From: Nannobrachium achirus
Lineage: Eukaryota > Chordata > Actinopteri > Myctophiformes > Myctophidae
DNA: 64,000 nucleotides
Assembly (NCBI GenBank): GCA_963921795.1
Contig: OY997643.1
Span: forward strand, 11,914,052 to 11,978,051
Direction of reading: 5' to 3'
Shown here piece by piece: positions 33,252 through 45,239 of this stretch. The notes under the pieces are model-generated. The model saw only the letters and a list, made by a program, of their open reading frames with translations, made no database searches and was not told the origin of the DNA. The position numbers were made by a program, and so were the translations under genes. The stretch's first letter is position 1. Each line of letters opens with the position of its first letter.

Positions 33252-34488
33252 TAATAATAATAATAATAATAAAGCTTTATTTGTATAGCACCTTTCATGA
33301 CATGAAATGCAGCTCAAAGTGCTTTACAGAGCAGAAAATGAAGCACAGTTACTTAACAGAAAAAATAAAATACACATGAATACAATAAAGCAGAACAATA
33401 AAAACATAAAACATTGAAGAACAATTTCAGAACAGTGTGGACGTCAATAGCATCAAAGAGATAAAAAAAATAATTCAGCTAAAAGCAAGAGTAAAGAAAT
33501 AGGTCTTGAGCTGTGCTTTAAAGCTATCCACAGAGGCTGCCTGTCTTAGGTATAGTGGGAGTTTATTCCAAACTGTCGGTCCGTAGAAGCAGAAAGCTGC
33601 TTCACCATATTTTTTATATTTCATTTTAGGCACATCAAGTAGGTCAGCACTAGAAGACCTGAGTGGGCGGTTTGGAACGTATCTATGCAGGCAGTCATAG
33701 AGGTACGAAGGTGCCAGACCATTTAGAGCTTTATAAACAAGTAAAATAATTTTAAAATCAATCCTAAAAACAACCGGGAGCCAGTGTAGCGACGCTAAGA
33801 CTGGAGTAATATGTTCTCTCATCTTAGCTTTAGTTAAAACTCTGGCTGCCGCATTTTGAACAAGTTGCAAACTGTCAGTTGTTTTCTTTGGCAGACCAGA
33901 GAGAAGTGCGTTGCAGTAATCAAGCCGAGAGAAAACAAAAGCGTGGATCAGCGTTTTTGCATCGTCCAATGTTAGATAGGCTCTAATTCGCGCAATATTT
34001 CTAAGGTGAAAGAAGGCAATCTTGGTGACATGATTAATGTGTGTATTAAAATTCAATTCAGCGTCAATGATCACTCCCAGGTTCTTTACAGAAGTGTTAC
34101 TTTCTTTAGACAGGTTACCAAGTCTACTTATTATTGATTCTCTCTGCGCAGTAGAACCAATTATGAGAACTTCTGTCTTGTCCTCATTTAGTTTGAGAAA
34201 GTTCTCACTCATCCAGCATTTTATGCTAGACACACACATCAGCAATGGGTCTAGAGCACAGGGGTCGTCCGGAGCTACCGAAAGGTACAGCTGGGTGTCA
34301 TCAGCATAGAAATGGAAATTCACACCGTGAGCGGAAATAAGTTCTCCCAGCGGCAGTATATAGAGGGAGAATAATAAAGGACCAAGAATTGAGCCCTGTG
34401 GAATACCAGAGCAGATGTTGTGTTTGTTTGACTCAAAGTCAGCTAGATTAACAAAGTAGCTTCTGCCTGTTAGGTAGGAGTAAAACCA
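33252..34488 (-). mobile_element. 5'-truncated L2/CR1-like LINE
   Basis: Present in the right arm only, inserted in a GATA tract. The minus strand ends in an L2-type 3' tail: AAAGCACTTTGAGCTGCATT, TGAAAGGTGCTATACAAATA, then ATTATT repeats. The insertion postdates formation of the inverted repeat. Confidence 0.82.
33475..34488 (-). pseudogene. LINE reverse transcriptase, C-terminal ~340 residues
   Basis: This is an open frame from a 5'-truncated LINE. It contains RT motifs SGIPQGSILGPLLFSLYI and FHFYADDTQLYLS (catalytic YADD), the thumb block LKLNEDKTEVLIIG, NLGVIIDAELNF, the C-terminal SRLDYCNALLSGLP and LASLHWLPV segments, and GPTVWNKLP near the end. The order and wording match fish L2/CR1-group LINEs. 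The endonuclease and N-terminal RT motifs are missing, and the apparent start codons lie in the GATA repeat. No frameshift is seen in the remaining 340 residues, so insertion is fairly recent. The product would not be functional alone. Confidence 0.88.
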
Positions 34489-34489
34489 G

Positions 34490-34530
<41 letters not shown>
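34488..34530. repeat. (GATA)n tract
   Basis: GATA repeats flanking the LINE; further tracts at 33217-33252 and 34942-34997. Confidence 0.9.
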
Positions 34531-34531
<1 letters not shown>

Positions 34532-34955
34532 GTCACTTAATGACAATTATAATAATTTGTGAGCCTACACACTCACACACAGACCCTAAAAGCCAGCAAA
34601 ATGAAATACTACCTAAGTTAACCTTAACTTGTGTCAGACTTGAATTCAAATGCAAGAGCAGCTTTATATAAATGTAGTAGTAGTAGTGTTATGAGAGGGA
34701 AGGTGATGTTTGTTCAGACTAGCAGGGACTTAGGTGGGACAGTTAACAAAGCTAACAAAGCATTATCCAGTTTCTGTCTATTGTTGATCCCTCCCCCCAC
34801 CACCACCCTGATTGGTCCATCAGAGTCATTTTGAGTATTTAACATAGCCCTGTTTTAGCTCCATGACACAGTCATGACACAGTTCCATGTGTGCAAGTTC
34901 CTGATGCTGAACTCTCTTCTGGACTAAAGGTGAAGTATAAATAAATAGATGGATG

Positions 34956-34996
<41 letters not shown>

Positions 34997-35239
34997 TAGG
35001 TTGATGCACCAATTGATGCAGGTTAGAGTTGTCCTATCTAGAAAAGAAGGTAACGTTTGAATTCCCCATCAAAAAATACATACAATAGACATCCAATTTG
35101 TTTTTGAGATGGATAGGGTACAATTGGCAATTATAAAATACCAATTGATGCAGGTTAGAGTTGTCCTATGCAAAAAAAGAAGGTCATATTTGAATTCTCC
35201 ATCAAAAAATACATACAATAGACACCTTTTTTTTCTTTT

Positions 35240-35490
35240 TTCGCTGCCTTTTTTTCGCGGCCTCGTCCATGGACTCGTCCACGGCCGGCCGTTTGCGTCC
35301 ACGTCCGCGGCCTCGTCCACGGCCGCGTCCCCGGCCGTCTGCGTCCACGGCCGCGTCCACGGCCGCGTCCACGGCCGGGACGGCCGGCCGTTTGCGTCCG
35401 TGGACGCGGCCTCGCGTCCACGGACGTTTTTTTCGCGTCCGCGTCCATGGACGCGTCCACGGCCGCGTCCATGGACGTGGACGCGGCGGC
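35240..35490. repeat. GGACGC/GGCCGT array, right end
   Basis: Inverse of 27880-28125. It lies just inside the right terminus. Confidence 0.85.
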
Positions 35491-36505
35491 CAGCGGCTGT
35501 CTCTCATATATTGAGATCTCTGTATGTGTCTCATGTTTTAATTTCCCCCTTGGGGTCGGGTATGGTATGGTCTGGTTTGGGCAAAACTTGAGAACTCTAC
35601 TTTTCATCATCAAGTTATAAACAGTGACAACTGCTTTGACATGGGGGGGGGGGGGGGGGGGCACGGTGCATTATAGTTTATCTCAATCACATCAAATAAA
35701 AGCAATCTAATGTCAGGATAATTATTGACAGCTAATAGAAGATTTCTGTTTTCTTTTCTGATGTCAGTTGTACATGACCCTCACACTCTATGTTGTACGA
35801 CCGATCAGACTGATATGGCCATATATTGAGATCTCTGTATGTGTCTCTCATGTTTTAATGTACCTCTTTCTCTCTCACTCTTTTGGGGTCCTGATAATTA
35901 CATGTCTTACTACATCATCAAGTTATAAACATTGACAACTGCTTTGACATGAAGGGGGGGCAAGGCCTGTGCATTATTTGTAAAGTCCTTTACAACTAAT
36001 GTAGTGAGAGTAGAGGTCAGATCACCTGGCTCACAGGTGCAACCATTTTTCTAACAGTGAATCTACCGATGATATGGCCATACCGATATACTTACTTTCC
36101 CTCCTCTGTACATGTCCAAACCATCATAGTCTGGCCTCTGGCTTTATCCCCAAAACCTTTGACATGTGCTGTTAACTTACTCATTCCTGATCCTATTTTC
36201 AATTAATAAAAAAAAAAAGAAGAAGAACATAATTCAGTTTCATTTTACACGCAGTCCTTTTCATACAGCCTAAATAAAAATATATAGTATTGTGCATCTG
36301 AGGTGACGGAATACCTTTGAGAGTTGCAGGTCTGCTGCCATTACATTGTCATCATTTGTCTCTGACCTTTTACTCATTTGAGTGTCTGGTTATCTTCCCT
36401 GCTACAATAACAGTTAATAGCTAAAGGTCAAATAAAAGCAATCTAATGTCAGGATAATTATTGCCAGCTAATAGCAGGTTTCTGTTGTCTTTTCTGACAC
36501 AATAG

Positions 36506-36571
36506 TTGTAACATCAGACCCACCAATGCCAGCATCAACTTCAACAAGTAGAGATGTCTCGACGGCTGAAG
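36506..36571 (+). CDS. PYD gene linker exon 5 (copy of exon 3)
   Basis: 66 bp copy of 27122-27187, phase 1-1 (SDPPMPASTSTSRDVST). The donor is GAAG|GCGAGC rather than GTGAGC. GC-AG introns are spliced at low frequency, so this exon may be used weakly. It is the last exon of the PYD gene that I can recognise. Confidence 0.5.
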
Positions 36572-36657
36572 GCGAGCTGACAGTATGAATAGATTGAACC
36601 CCACTTGAACCTCAACATCTCTAATCTGGGGGGAATATTATCCAAAAAATAGTAGAT

Positions 36658-36705
36658 AAACAAGCTCACAACGCATTGAAATATGCCACATTGTGAGCTT
36701 GTAGA
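36658..36705. repeat. Dispersed hairpin, copy 5
   Basis: Duplicate of copy 4, arms around GCATTGAAATATGC, followed by AGATCGTCTATTG. Confidence 0.7.
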
Positions 36706-36905
36706 TCGTCTATTGTTGACAAAGAGGTTTCGTGTAGACAAAAAATCTGTAACTGAGGTCCAGTTTAAAGGGTTGTTTCACATAAAAAAAAAGTTTGGGG
36801 TCATTTTAGTGTCTATTCAGGGTTTTGCTTGTGTTTAGACATTTGATATTTATTTTATCAGACATGCCCCCTTCCTATACAAACTCGTTGTAACTTCACC
36901 ATTTT

Positions 36906-37715
36906 AACCATGATAGATTAATTGAAAACACCCGTCCTTGTTTTTGGTGACCAGGCACGTACGCAGTGGCGTCAGTTCAGAAAAAGCTAAGGTATGGCAA
37001 CACCTGTCATTTTGCCATACCTTAGCAACAGGCATGTTACATTTATTTTAGGAAGTACATTTTATTCTTTCCCCCCGTTTCTAAGGTTTCTTGGGCTGGA
37101 TATGGCAGCCTGGAACGGTTGTTCAAGTGCAGCTAAACTTGGCATGTTAGTAAACGTGCCACAATTAACTATAATGCATTGCACCTGTGCAGCTGACCTG
37201 CGGAACCTGGGAATATACCATTTTGTCAAGATGGGGAGAATATAAGTGTGGAGAATATAATTATAATACCTTGTTAACTCATTTGCTGCGATGCCCGAGG
37301 AGCCTGAAAAAATCCCGCTGTACGGCCCTGCCGTGCCCGAGGAACCCGAGAATTTGCTTTTATATATTGTAATGTTTAATTACACTCTTCCCCAGCCCCT
37401 GATAAAGTTTGAGCAGTTCTGTCATATAGGGAACCCAAAATATCACACATCAAAGTTAGTGTGTTTGAAAACAAGAGTGTAATAAATGTATAAATCTCAA
37501 TAAAAGTGTATAATTCTCCCCATAACCTACAGTGAAGGCACAGTGAAGGCATTTCGCACACACCACTGCAGCCTGCTGCGGCTCCAGCACAGACGTGCAT
37601 TTTTTTTTTTCCAGACGTGCATCCCCTCACTCCAACATGCAGCCATGCCATTCACACACCCCCCCATTCCAACACCAATCCTTGCCCTACTATGGAAGTG
37701 TCGCCAGAAGTCAGT
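36906..37715. other. No gene recognised
   Basis: Contains two GCCCGAGGA(G/A)CC repeats near 37295-37345 and a T-rich tract at 37600. No supported exon. Confidence 0.4.
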
Positions 37716-38505
37716 GGCCGCGTTTCCCAAAGCGATTTTGAGTGCTCGTAAGCTCAGGCATGGTCGTAGAGACCAAAAACGTTTCAAGAACGCCTTCGCA
37801 GCCTGCACAGGCACCTGTCAATCAAGAGCAACGAGGGCTTTCAGGAAACTGGTCGAGAGTGTACAATGGAACCAAATGGCTATGATGACGGTTGAATGCA
37901 CACTTATACGAATGGCCATCGTAAGGAGGATTTTAGAAGCAAACACCTTTCCCGCAAGTTTCCCAGGGTGCTGCAGACGTGCCTTACGATGTTTTTTTTA
38001 AGGGTGCGCCTGGGGCGCCCGTAAGCACCCTTCATAGAAAACTGAGCACTATAACTAAGTATAACTATGAAAGTATATTTAAAAAAGCTATCTAAGTCTT
38101 GTGGATGGTAGAGGCTACACACCTGCTATACAAAATAAACAAGTTAACTATATATTTATATAATAAATAAATAAAACATACAAAGGTGAACTATATGTTT
38201 CATGTTATGCGTGTCGCTTGCTTTGATATATAAGCTACTGAGAAATAGCGCACCACAACACACACTTACATAAAAAAGAACAAGCTTATAGGCTGCCTCA
38301 TTTGTTAAGCGGGTCCGTGGACAGTGGGGGTCCCCTGTCCCCAGCTAAAAGGCATGCAGTGATGCGTGAAAGCGGTGATAGAACTCGGATCATCCAGTCG
38401 CTAGTCCAACACACAACCCCTCGTGCCAACACGACTCAGCGAGAACCAGTCCGCTCAGAGAGTCGGCTGGAGCCAGGCACTCACCATCCTACACTCTGAG
38501 AGTTA

Positions 38506-38721
38506 AGGTGGTTGCACACTGCTGCGTTTTTCGTTGCGAAATGCGTTTTTCAGGGCAAGGAGAGAGAGAGAGATAGAGAGAGCAAGGGACCGAGTGGTGC
38601 GCGAAACGGGCGGCAGTTTGCAAACGTGACTGACATAACGTGAGGTTGATTTTTTTATTTGCGTGCTCCGAAATTCACTCCGATATTCGGCCCGAAAAAC
38701 GCAGCAGTGTGCAACCAGCTT
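38506..38721. mobile_element. 216-bp MITE, TA flanks
   Basis: Inverted ends of about 28 bp (core GGTTGCACACTGCTGCGTTT) flanked by TA at 38504-38505 and 38722-38723. Too short to code; Tc1/mariner-type TSD. Confidence 0.7.
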
Positions 38722-38729
38722 TATCCTAC

Positions 38730-38901
38730 ATTTTGGAACCATTTGGTTCCTAAATTGCAAACTTCCAAACTAAAATATAACAGCCCTGCGCCTCTTTTGC
38801 CCCTCGTGCGTCGTGCCAACACAACACTGAGGTAAAGAGACAGGGCTGTTATATTTTAGTTTGGACGTTTAGGAAGTTAGGAACCAAATGGTTCCAAAAT
38901 G
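38730..38901. repeat. Inverted repeat, ~58-bp arms
   Basis: Left arm ATTTTGGAACCATTTGGTTC...AATATAACAGCCCTG and right arm CAGGGCTGTTATATT... flank a ~55-bp spacer. Probably another MITE or a hairpin-forming repeat. Confidence 0.7.
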
Positions 38902-39730
38902 CAACTCACATTTTGAGAGTGTAGGATGATGATCGCCTGGCTGGCTGGCTCAGCCCACTCTCTGAGCAGACTGGTTCTCCAGCGCTGAGTCTGAAATCAG
39001 GCTAGATGAGGGTCCATTGGTTCATATAACTAATTGTAGCCCTATAATTATTACAGCCAAGACGGGGCGGACAACAGCCTTAGTAGCTGAACACAGCAGG
39101 CTTAATAACATGACGAGTTGTGAGTTGGACTAAGCACTGAGAGCCTCGTGTTCGATTCCCGCTTCAGCAGATCGAACGATACAGAGAGTCCCCGAGTATC
39201 ATTTTGAGAACCAATACTCTAGTCTACCATACTGTCATAGTAGGCCTAGCCTATAAAATAAATACATAGATATTTAAGACGGGCAGTTAAGTCAATTTGT
39301 GCAGTCAGTTATAGGCCTACCAACAGGCAACAGCGCTTTGCAGCTTTGTATGTAGTTTCAAATTAAAACAAGGGGTTTGTACAGTCAGTTTAGCTGCTAC
39401 CAACAGCGCTAAAAGTGTGTTAATTTTCAGCGTTTTTATGTTTTATTGATGGGCCGAGTACAATCACACAAACCAACAGCTGAAATTCATTTGGGAGGGC
39501 AGCTGCTGACGTCCTATCAATCGAAGCCCAGAGCCATTCAAGGAGAGTTTCAGGGAGAGTTGCATCATATCCGTTCACATGGGGCCAGAGTTTGCAGAAC
39601 TCTGTAATACAAGGCTCTGGCCAGCCCAAGGGCATGTGTAGGCTGTTTTGAGAAGGGCGCTTACAAGCGCGTTTGAGAAACGCCATAATCGTAAGGGCCT
39701 CGTACGACATGCGCTTTGGGAAACGCGGCC

Positions 39731-40078
39731 AATGTCTGAATGGCAGCATGTCAGAATGGAGAGCCCCCCAAGCGGAGGCTAGCCTAGCAGTAGCAACAAT
39801 CGATCAAAGAGACCGTTCTGCATAAATCAAACAAAATCCTGTGACATTTTCACTTCAAAAGCCATAATCTGCCATGGGCCTACACAACACACAGCTTCAT
39901 AACCCCCCCAAAAAAATTCAAAGTCTCCACAACAAACTATTATGTCCAGATTTGCAGCGAACAATGATGCTAGATCAGGGTTGTCACAAGAGGGGGGAAA
40001 GTGGGGCTGAGTTACTAGGGCCCAAGGTGGAAGGCCCTACAAGATCTACAAGCTTGCAGCACGGCACCACTTGTTTAT
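39731..40078. other. No gene recognised
   Basis: Contains GGGCCCAAGGTGGAAGGCC and a lone half of the hairpin family (AGATCTACAAGCTTGCAGC near 40042). Nothing coding is supported. Confidence 0.4.
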
Positions 40079-40086
40079 AGGCCTAT

Positions 40087-41517
40087 TAGGGATGTGCCGA
40101 ATACAAAATTCTTGGCCGAAACCGAATACCGAATACTGGAAACATTCCGCCGAATACCGAATACCGAATAGCCGAATAATACATGTATATAATTTATTTT
40201 GTATAATAAATGTTTGTACCATTGCTGTACCTTTGTTGTAAAGCTACCTGATTATGGCAAAACCTAACTTAAATAATAATCACCATATGGTTCCATAAAA
40301 CATTTATTTCTCACTTTTGAATGCACACATAACAAAATAAAATATTTTCTCTTTGCAATGTTAGCATAAAACAAAGTCAAAATAGTGCAATTATTATTAT
40401 TATTATTTGGAACTTTGGAAATCTCAGTTGGAACTGTTACCCCTGCTACCCGATGCTGGATAAGCGGTTGAAGATGGATGGATGGATGAATGGATAATTA
40501 TTTATGCATGTAGAGTAGGCTACATTATTTACATTTATTGTGTAGCAATAAAACACTGGCTTATAGTTTAATTATTGGAAACTAAAGAGCATAAATGCAA
40601 TATTAGGCTTGTCGTTCAGAATGGAAAATAAAGTGGAACTTAGCGTGAGGGGGAGAGGATTACTTGACATTCAGTTAGTTGACACACGTACTGCACAAGC
40701 CAGACTGTGCTGATTGACTATGTCAAATGACCAGTCAAATCAGGGTCAACGAGTCATAGTTATTAACCTAACAGCCTAGGATAGCTGGCAATAATATGCG
40801 ACGACACATCACATTGTTAAAGACGCATCTGATGATGCATCGCGAGTTTCGCGACCATTTCTCGTCTGCAAGCAGTTGGAGCCTTACATCGTGGATATTA
40901 ATGTGTTGCTGTTGTCCTCTCCAATTGAACAGCCAAAGGTAGAAGATCTCTAAGTTATTAATCCAGTGGGAGCAATGGTTTCCAAGAGGTTTTAGCAACT
41001 TTTTTAAGGCAGCGAGCGGCATGAGTGTGTGAAGAGGGGAGGGGAGGGGAGGAGGGAGCAGCATGGAGAGCAGACTGCGTCGGAGCTCGGAGGGAAGGAA
41101 AACCTTTGATCTACAAGCCCACAGCACGTTGCACCCGCGACGCTTTGTGGGCTTGCAAATTGGCGTAGGGGTGTGTCTTGTGAGCCTGTGTATGTGTTTG
41201 AGCGAATGAGCACATACACACCCACGCGCACACACACACACACACACACAAACACACATCACACACAGTCAGTCCGATCGTCAGATACAACTGTGCGGAG
41301 ATTTCTCAGAAATGTGCCGCGGTCCGGACGGAGGTGCGGCGCGGTCCGGACATGGACTGCGGTCCGCCTATTGAGGACCCCAACTAGACCCCTGTCCTTC
41401 ACACTATTCGGTGCTCAACTATTCGTTTTTAAAAGCTATCCAGCCGAAAACCGAAAATGCATTTTTAGCCATTTTCGGCCGAAAATTTTCGGTGCCGAAT
41501 ATTCGGCCTCATCCCTA
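40087..41517. mobile_element. hAT non-autonomous element, 1431 bp
   Basis: Ends TAGGGATG...CATCCCTA, followed inward by CCGAATA words. The exact 8-bp TSD AGGCCTAT is at 40079-40086 and 41518-41525. The ends are rich in GCCGAATAC/ATTCGG repeats. The interior holds a hairpin copy and a CA tract but no transposase. Confidence 0.88.
41111..41156. repeat. Dispersed hairpin, copy 6 (variant)
   Basis: CTACAAGCCCACAGCACG ... GCTTTGTGGGCTTG keeps the fold with CCC/GGG in place of CTC/GAG in the arms, a compensated change. Confidence 0.7.
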
Positions 41518-41520
41518 AGG

Positions 41521-41522
<2 letters not shown>

Positions 41523-41554
<32 letters not shown>
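41523..41554. repeat. (TA)n microsatellite
   Basis: About 16 TA units just outside the 40087-41517 element. Confidence 0.85.
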
Positions 41555-41558
<4 letters not shown>

Positions 41559-41611
41559 AAATCCCCCTATGAAGAACATTCATGGGGGGGCCGCAGTGAA
41601 TCCTTGTACCC

Positions 41612-42150
41612 GGGGCCCAGAACGTGATACTGTGTTCACTCACTCATTCCTTCCACAGTATAACGTCTGGCCTTCCCGGCATAGGCAGCGAGTATCCTGC
41701 TTATTTTCTGATCGGGGAACAACAAACGTAGTCTTCCTGACAACAAGTGAAAAGCTTTCCCTGATTGGTCCATGTGTAGACAGTGAGGTAGATGCATGCT
41801 GCAGCATTTTCAAAACAACAATGGCTGCCCTCGCGATGCAACAAGTGTAACAGTTAACGCCCTAACGATAAAACAAGCAATAAGTGCAGTTATTTCAGAG
41901 TTGGAATCAATTACAACAATTAAAAAGGACCACGGGGGATGCGCTAGCGGAGTTCATCGGCCGAAAAGTCGTGTTTGTTTGCCGTTCTTCCGACTGGCTG
42001 AGAGATGTTTTGCTACGCTGATTGGTTAGAGGAGTCTGTCTGTCAAGGCAAGCACTCCCGCCCACTTTTCAAGCTGCCAATAGGCCGAAGGCCAGACGTT
42101 ATACTGGGGAAGGAACGAGTGAGTGAACGCAGTATGACGTATGGCCCCGC
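41612..42150. mobile_element. Inverted-repeat element, ~60-bp arms
   Basis: Left arm around TGTTCACTCACTCATTCCTT...AACGTCTGGCCTTC is the inverse of 42087-42147. The outer ends begin GGGGCC. TSD not resolved. No gene inside. Confidence 0.55.
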
Positions 42151-42914
42151 CAGGCTACAGAATTGGTCCGACCGACACCCTTGCATCAAAGTCTCAGAGC
42201 CTCTCTGAACCAAAACAAACCATCACAACACAAACACAAACACAAACACATAGATAACATATCTACACCTCACCTCACGTCAGCGGGGGTCCCCTCGACC
42301 ACATTCCGATCATAAGGCACTGCTTGCGGGAGAGTAGACGTCCCCCGGGTCCTGGTCAAGCGACCAATGTCCTCTGTGTCGTGTCCGGAGACTGATTTGG
42401 CCGAAAAACAACACACCACAAACAACGTCTCCATTCGCGTCGGTAAAACTTGTAAGACATCCTCGTCGAGTCTCAATATAACCGTGTGAGATCGAGCTGT
42501 CCGAAACAGATGGGTCCCAGGAACAGTGGAGTAAGAAAAGCAATCGCGACGATTCATTGAAAGTAAGTTGTTTTGTTTTCTTCCTAAAGCTTTCTGTGCT
42601 TCCCCCACAGCGTGTCGGCGTGCGTGCATGCGCATGCAAGCGCAATCGCGCATGCACGCAACGCATGTGCATGTGAGGTGCACATGCGTGCAGACTGAAA
42701 AGAAAGTGATCGTCGATCCATCGTGCGCGTTCCTGCATCTCCCCCTGAGCGTGTGATCAGCATGTGTGATCACAGCAGTGTGATGTTGTGATCCGTTCTA
42801 AAGCCCGCCTGCTATATCCGGTTATGTACACACTCACATACATGCAAGAAACGTTTCCGCATCCGGTATAGACACAGACCGGATCAGCAACTGCCTATGG
42901 CAACTGCACACTCA
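42151..42914. other. No gene recognised; CpG- and CATG-rich
   Basis: 42615-42690 is dense in GCATGC/TGCGCATG alternating purine-pyrimidine words. I see no supported exon. Long frames on the minus strand lack protein-like domains. Confidence 0.4.
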
Positions 42915-43738
42915 CTGCACAGTAGAGCCCTGCACAGGCCTAAAATGTGGAGCCCGGCCCGGCCCTGGCCCGTGGCATTCTAGCCCGGCCCGGCCCTAGG
43001 CCCTTTGGTGAAATACAGAATGATGCCCGGCCCGGCCCGAAGCCCGTCACCTCATTTATTTATTTATTTATTATTATTTAATTATTTTCTTTCAAGCGCG
43101 CATAGCAGGTGCGCTCTTAATTGCGCTCAGATAAAAACCAACCCCACAGTAAGTCAAGAAAACACATAAAACGAAAAAGTACTTGTAGTTTTAGTTTTAT
43201 TAAACATAACTACAGCATGTACAAATATTTCGCGTTTGCGTTTGCAGGCTATTGAGAACAGAGAGGCCTATTAGGCCTATAAACGTCAAGCCATTTTTCA
43301 AACAATAATAAAACTGAATGCCACAATAAAGCAGCAGCAACCATCCAAGTAAGTAGTTAGTCAGTAAACAATAAAGCAAAAATACAACTGTTAAACAAAG
43401 TGTGTGATCTGATGAGACCAGGAGGATAGGAAACAAAGCAGGCTGAGAGAAAAGCAACAACATAAAATAGGTAGGCCTAAATTAACATAGAGTGCCACAA
43501 ACAAACAATCACTATTAATAGCGACAGTTAAGAATCGACAGGCCTAATCAAATCAAGTATAGGCAACGTGATCACATCACAGCTCAAGCCAGCAGCAATA
43601 ACTTCAAGTTCAAATCAGCCTTACCTTTGAGCTGCTGAGGTAACACAGGTAAACAATCTCTCTCTGAAGAACAATATTGCAAAAAATAGTCCAAATCCAG
43701 TCCATACTCCATAGTCCATACATCACAAACAAACAAAG

Positions 43739-43903
43739 TTAATCCTGATTCTGCGGAATCTGCTTCTTTGCGCGAGCGCTGTGAAGAAAAAGAATTGCAT
43801 CAACATTTTCGGGGTTTAATCCAGTTCGCCTTTCCTCCACTGTCCTCCCTGCTGCGCTGAAGACACGCTCGCTTCTGCTGCTACTAGCAGGGATGCTCAG
43901 CAC
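43739..43903 (-). pseudogene. hAT transposase, last exon (dimerisation domain)
   Basis: Minus-strand exon after the acceptor TTTCCCAG. The 54 residues begin VLSIPASSSRSERVFSAAGR and continue through ERRTGLNPENVDAILFLHS. This is the hATC dimerisation signature (P-ASS..SERVFS-AG). The stop is at 43739-43741. It joins in phase 0 to the exon ending at 44094. Confidence 0.85.
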
Positions 43904-44093
43904 CTGGGAAATTATAGATTACATTATTATTATTATTATTATTTACACAAAGGCTGCACATCATAACTATTTCAATACATTTAAAAAACACATAAGAAAC
44001 ACATAAGAAATTCGTTCATTTCATTAACTTTAGGTCTAAAATAAATCACTATGCTATGATTTAACTAGACAATTTGTTACTGAGCGTTCTCAC

Positions 44094-45239
44094 CTGACGG
44101 GCAAGCCGTGAAAGAAACGGAAGGATGTTCTCGTGCTGACGTCACCAAGCCAGCAAGTCTCGATCATCATCATCATCCATGGTGGGGTTAAGGCCCAGGT
44201 ATCTTCTGATTTCATCCACGTCTGTGTCGTCTCCTCCTGTAGAGACATTCTCCCACTCCGCTTCAAAATCAGCCGCTGGTCTCTTTTTTGCTGCTGGCGG
44301 CTGGGTGTCTGACGCACCTGGCTCCTGTTGCCCCTCATCACTTGTTTTAAAGGTCGCTATCCAATTCCTTGCGTCCTGCTGGATGGCATCTCTCTCAGTG
44401 GCACTGAACATACGGAGCTGATTGTATTTTGGCCATAAGAACATTGCCAGTTTATGCTGCGGCTGAATCTCAAACTTCTTACCAATCCACTCCAAGTGGC
44501 GCTGGCGGATGGTAGCCTGATAAGGCAGGTCTGTGCTTGATGGTTGGCAATGACGCTTCAGCCTCTCGTGCCACCACACAACCAGGTTCAGTGTAGTGTA
44601 TTTTTCGCCTTCCATCTCCCGCTGAGCATCATAGAACTCTTGGAGAAAACTGACCAAAAAATCCACTACATCGGGGGACACGTCTGCCATTTTATGCCCC
44701 TCTCCACGGCGGTCCAGCTTTTCCACTACTTCACCATAGACATTCTGGACAGATTTCAGGGTGAGATACACAGTGCTAAAACGTGTGTCTCCCATTTGTT
44801 GAACGGTCTTGGATAACTGGCTTGCCATCCCACTTTGTTATACAAACCGGACAACTTTCTTGACTGCCAGCAGCGTTGCACTAACCTCTGGGACTAGTTC
44901 AGACAGCTTGTTGATATCCAATGCATGGTGGAGGACTGTGTTGTAAACATGATCTTGGCAGTCCAAGCGGCGGTACTGTCGCAGCGCGTACTTAATGTTA
45001 GACCCCTGATCTGTCACCCAGACCACCTTGCTCATCACAGAGGGATCAAACTTGAGAACTGACACGAGGTGCTTCTGCAATTCCCTGCAGATATTATCAC
45101 CTGTTTTGGAGTCCTCGACGGGAAACATTGGCGTGGTGAGTACAGCACTCTTGAGTTGGAAATCTGGCGTTATGTAGTGGCATGTGATGGTCATATAACT
45201 AACCTTACGGTAGTCGTCGGTCCACATGTCTGTGGTCAT
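44094..45239 (-). pseudogene. hAT transposase, catalytic region exon
   Basis: Continuation of the transposase after the nested insertion. It begins TTDMWTDDYRKVSYMTITCH (first catalytic Asp region), then KVVWVTDQGSNIKYAL (second Asp) and RRLDCQDHVYNTVLHHALD. An in-frame TAA (about 44835-44837) precedes QSGMASQLSKTVQQMGDTRF. A second nonsense codon (44142-44144) follows DLLAW where the family has another Trp; the frame then reads RQHENILPFLSRLARQ to a donor CAG|GTGAGA. The order is that of Ac/ZBED-like hAT transposases, which cut and paste DNA with a DDE RNase H-like domain. Two stops and the insertion make it inactive. Confidence 0.88.

Larger units (their letters stand above)
32101..35503. 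repeat. Right arm of fold-back element
   Basis: Inverse of 27865-30321, starting inside the zinc-finger tail ([20 protein letters not shown]) and ending in the GGACGC array. Excluding the LINE it is about 2.17 kb. The arms differ by substitutions, tetranucleotide copy number and tandem-unit number. Confidence 0.85.
37716..39730. mobile_element. 2.0-kb inverted-repeat element
   Basis: Perfect 19-bp terminal inverted repeat GGCCGCGTTTCCCAAAGCG, with related words repeated inside (GCGTTTGAGAAACGCC near 39670). No clear TSD, so it is either old or the true ends lie slightly elsewhere. This terminus is common in fish repeats. It hosts the smaller elements 38506-38721 and 38730-38901. Confidence 0.65.

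Noticed and set aside
37543-38001. 152-residue plus-strand frame
   Set aside because: It spans the end of the 37716-39730 element and a poly-T tract; its sequence has no recognisable domain.
42270-42773. 167- and 142-residue overlapping minus-strand frames
   Set aside because: Cys/His-rich strings come from the GCATGC/TGCG tract; the spacing does not fit a zinc finger and no splice or family evidence supports them.
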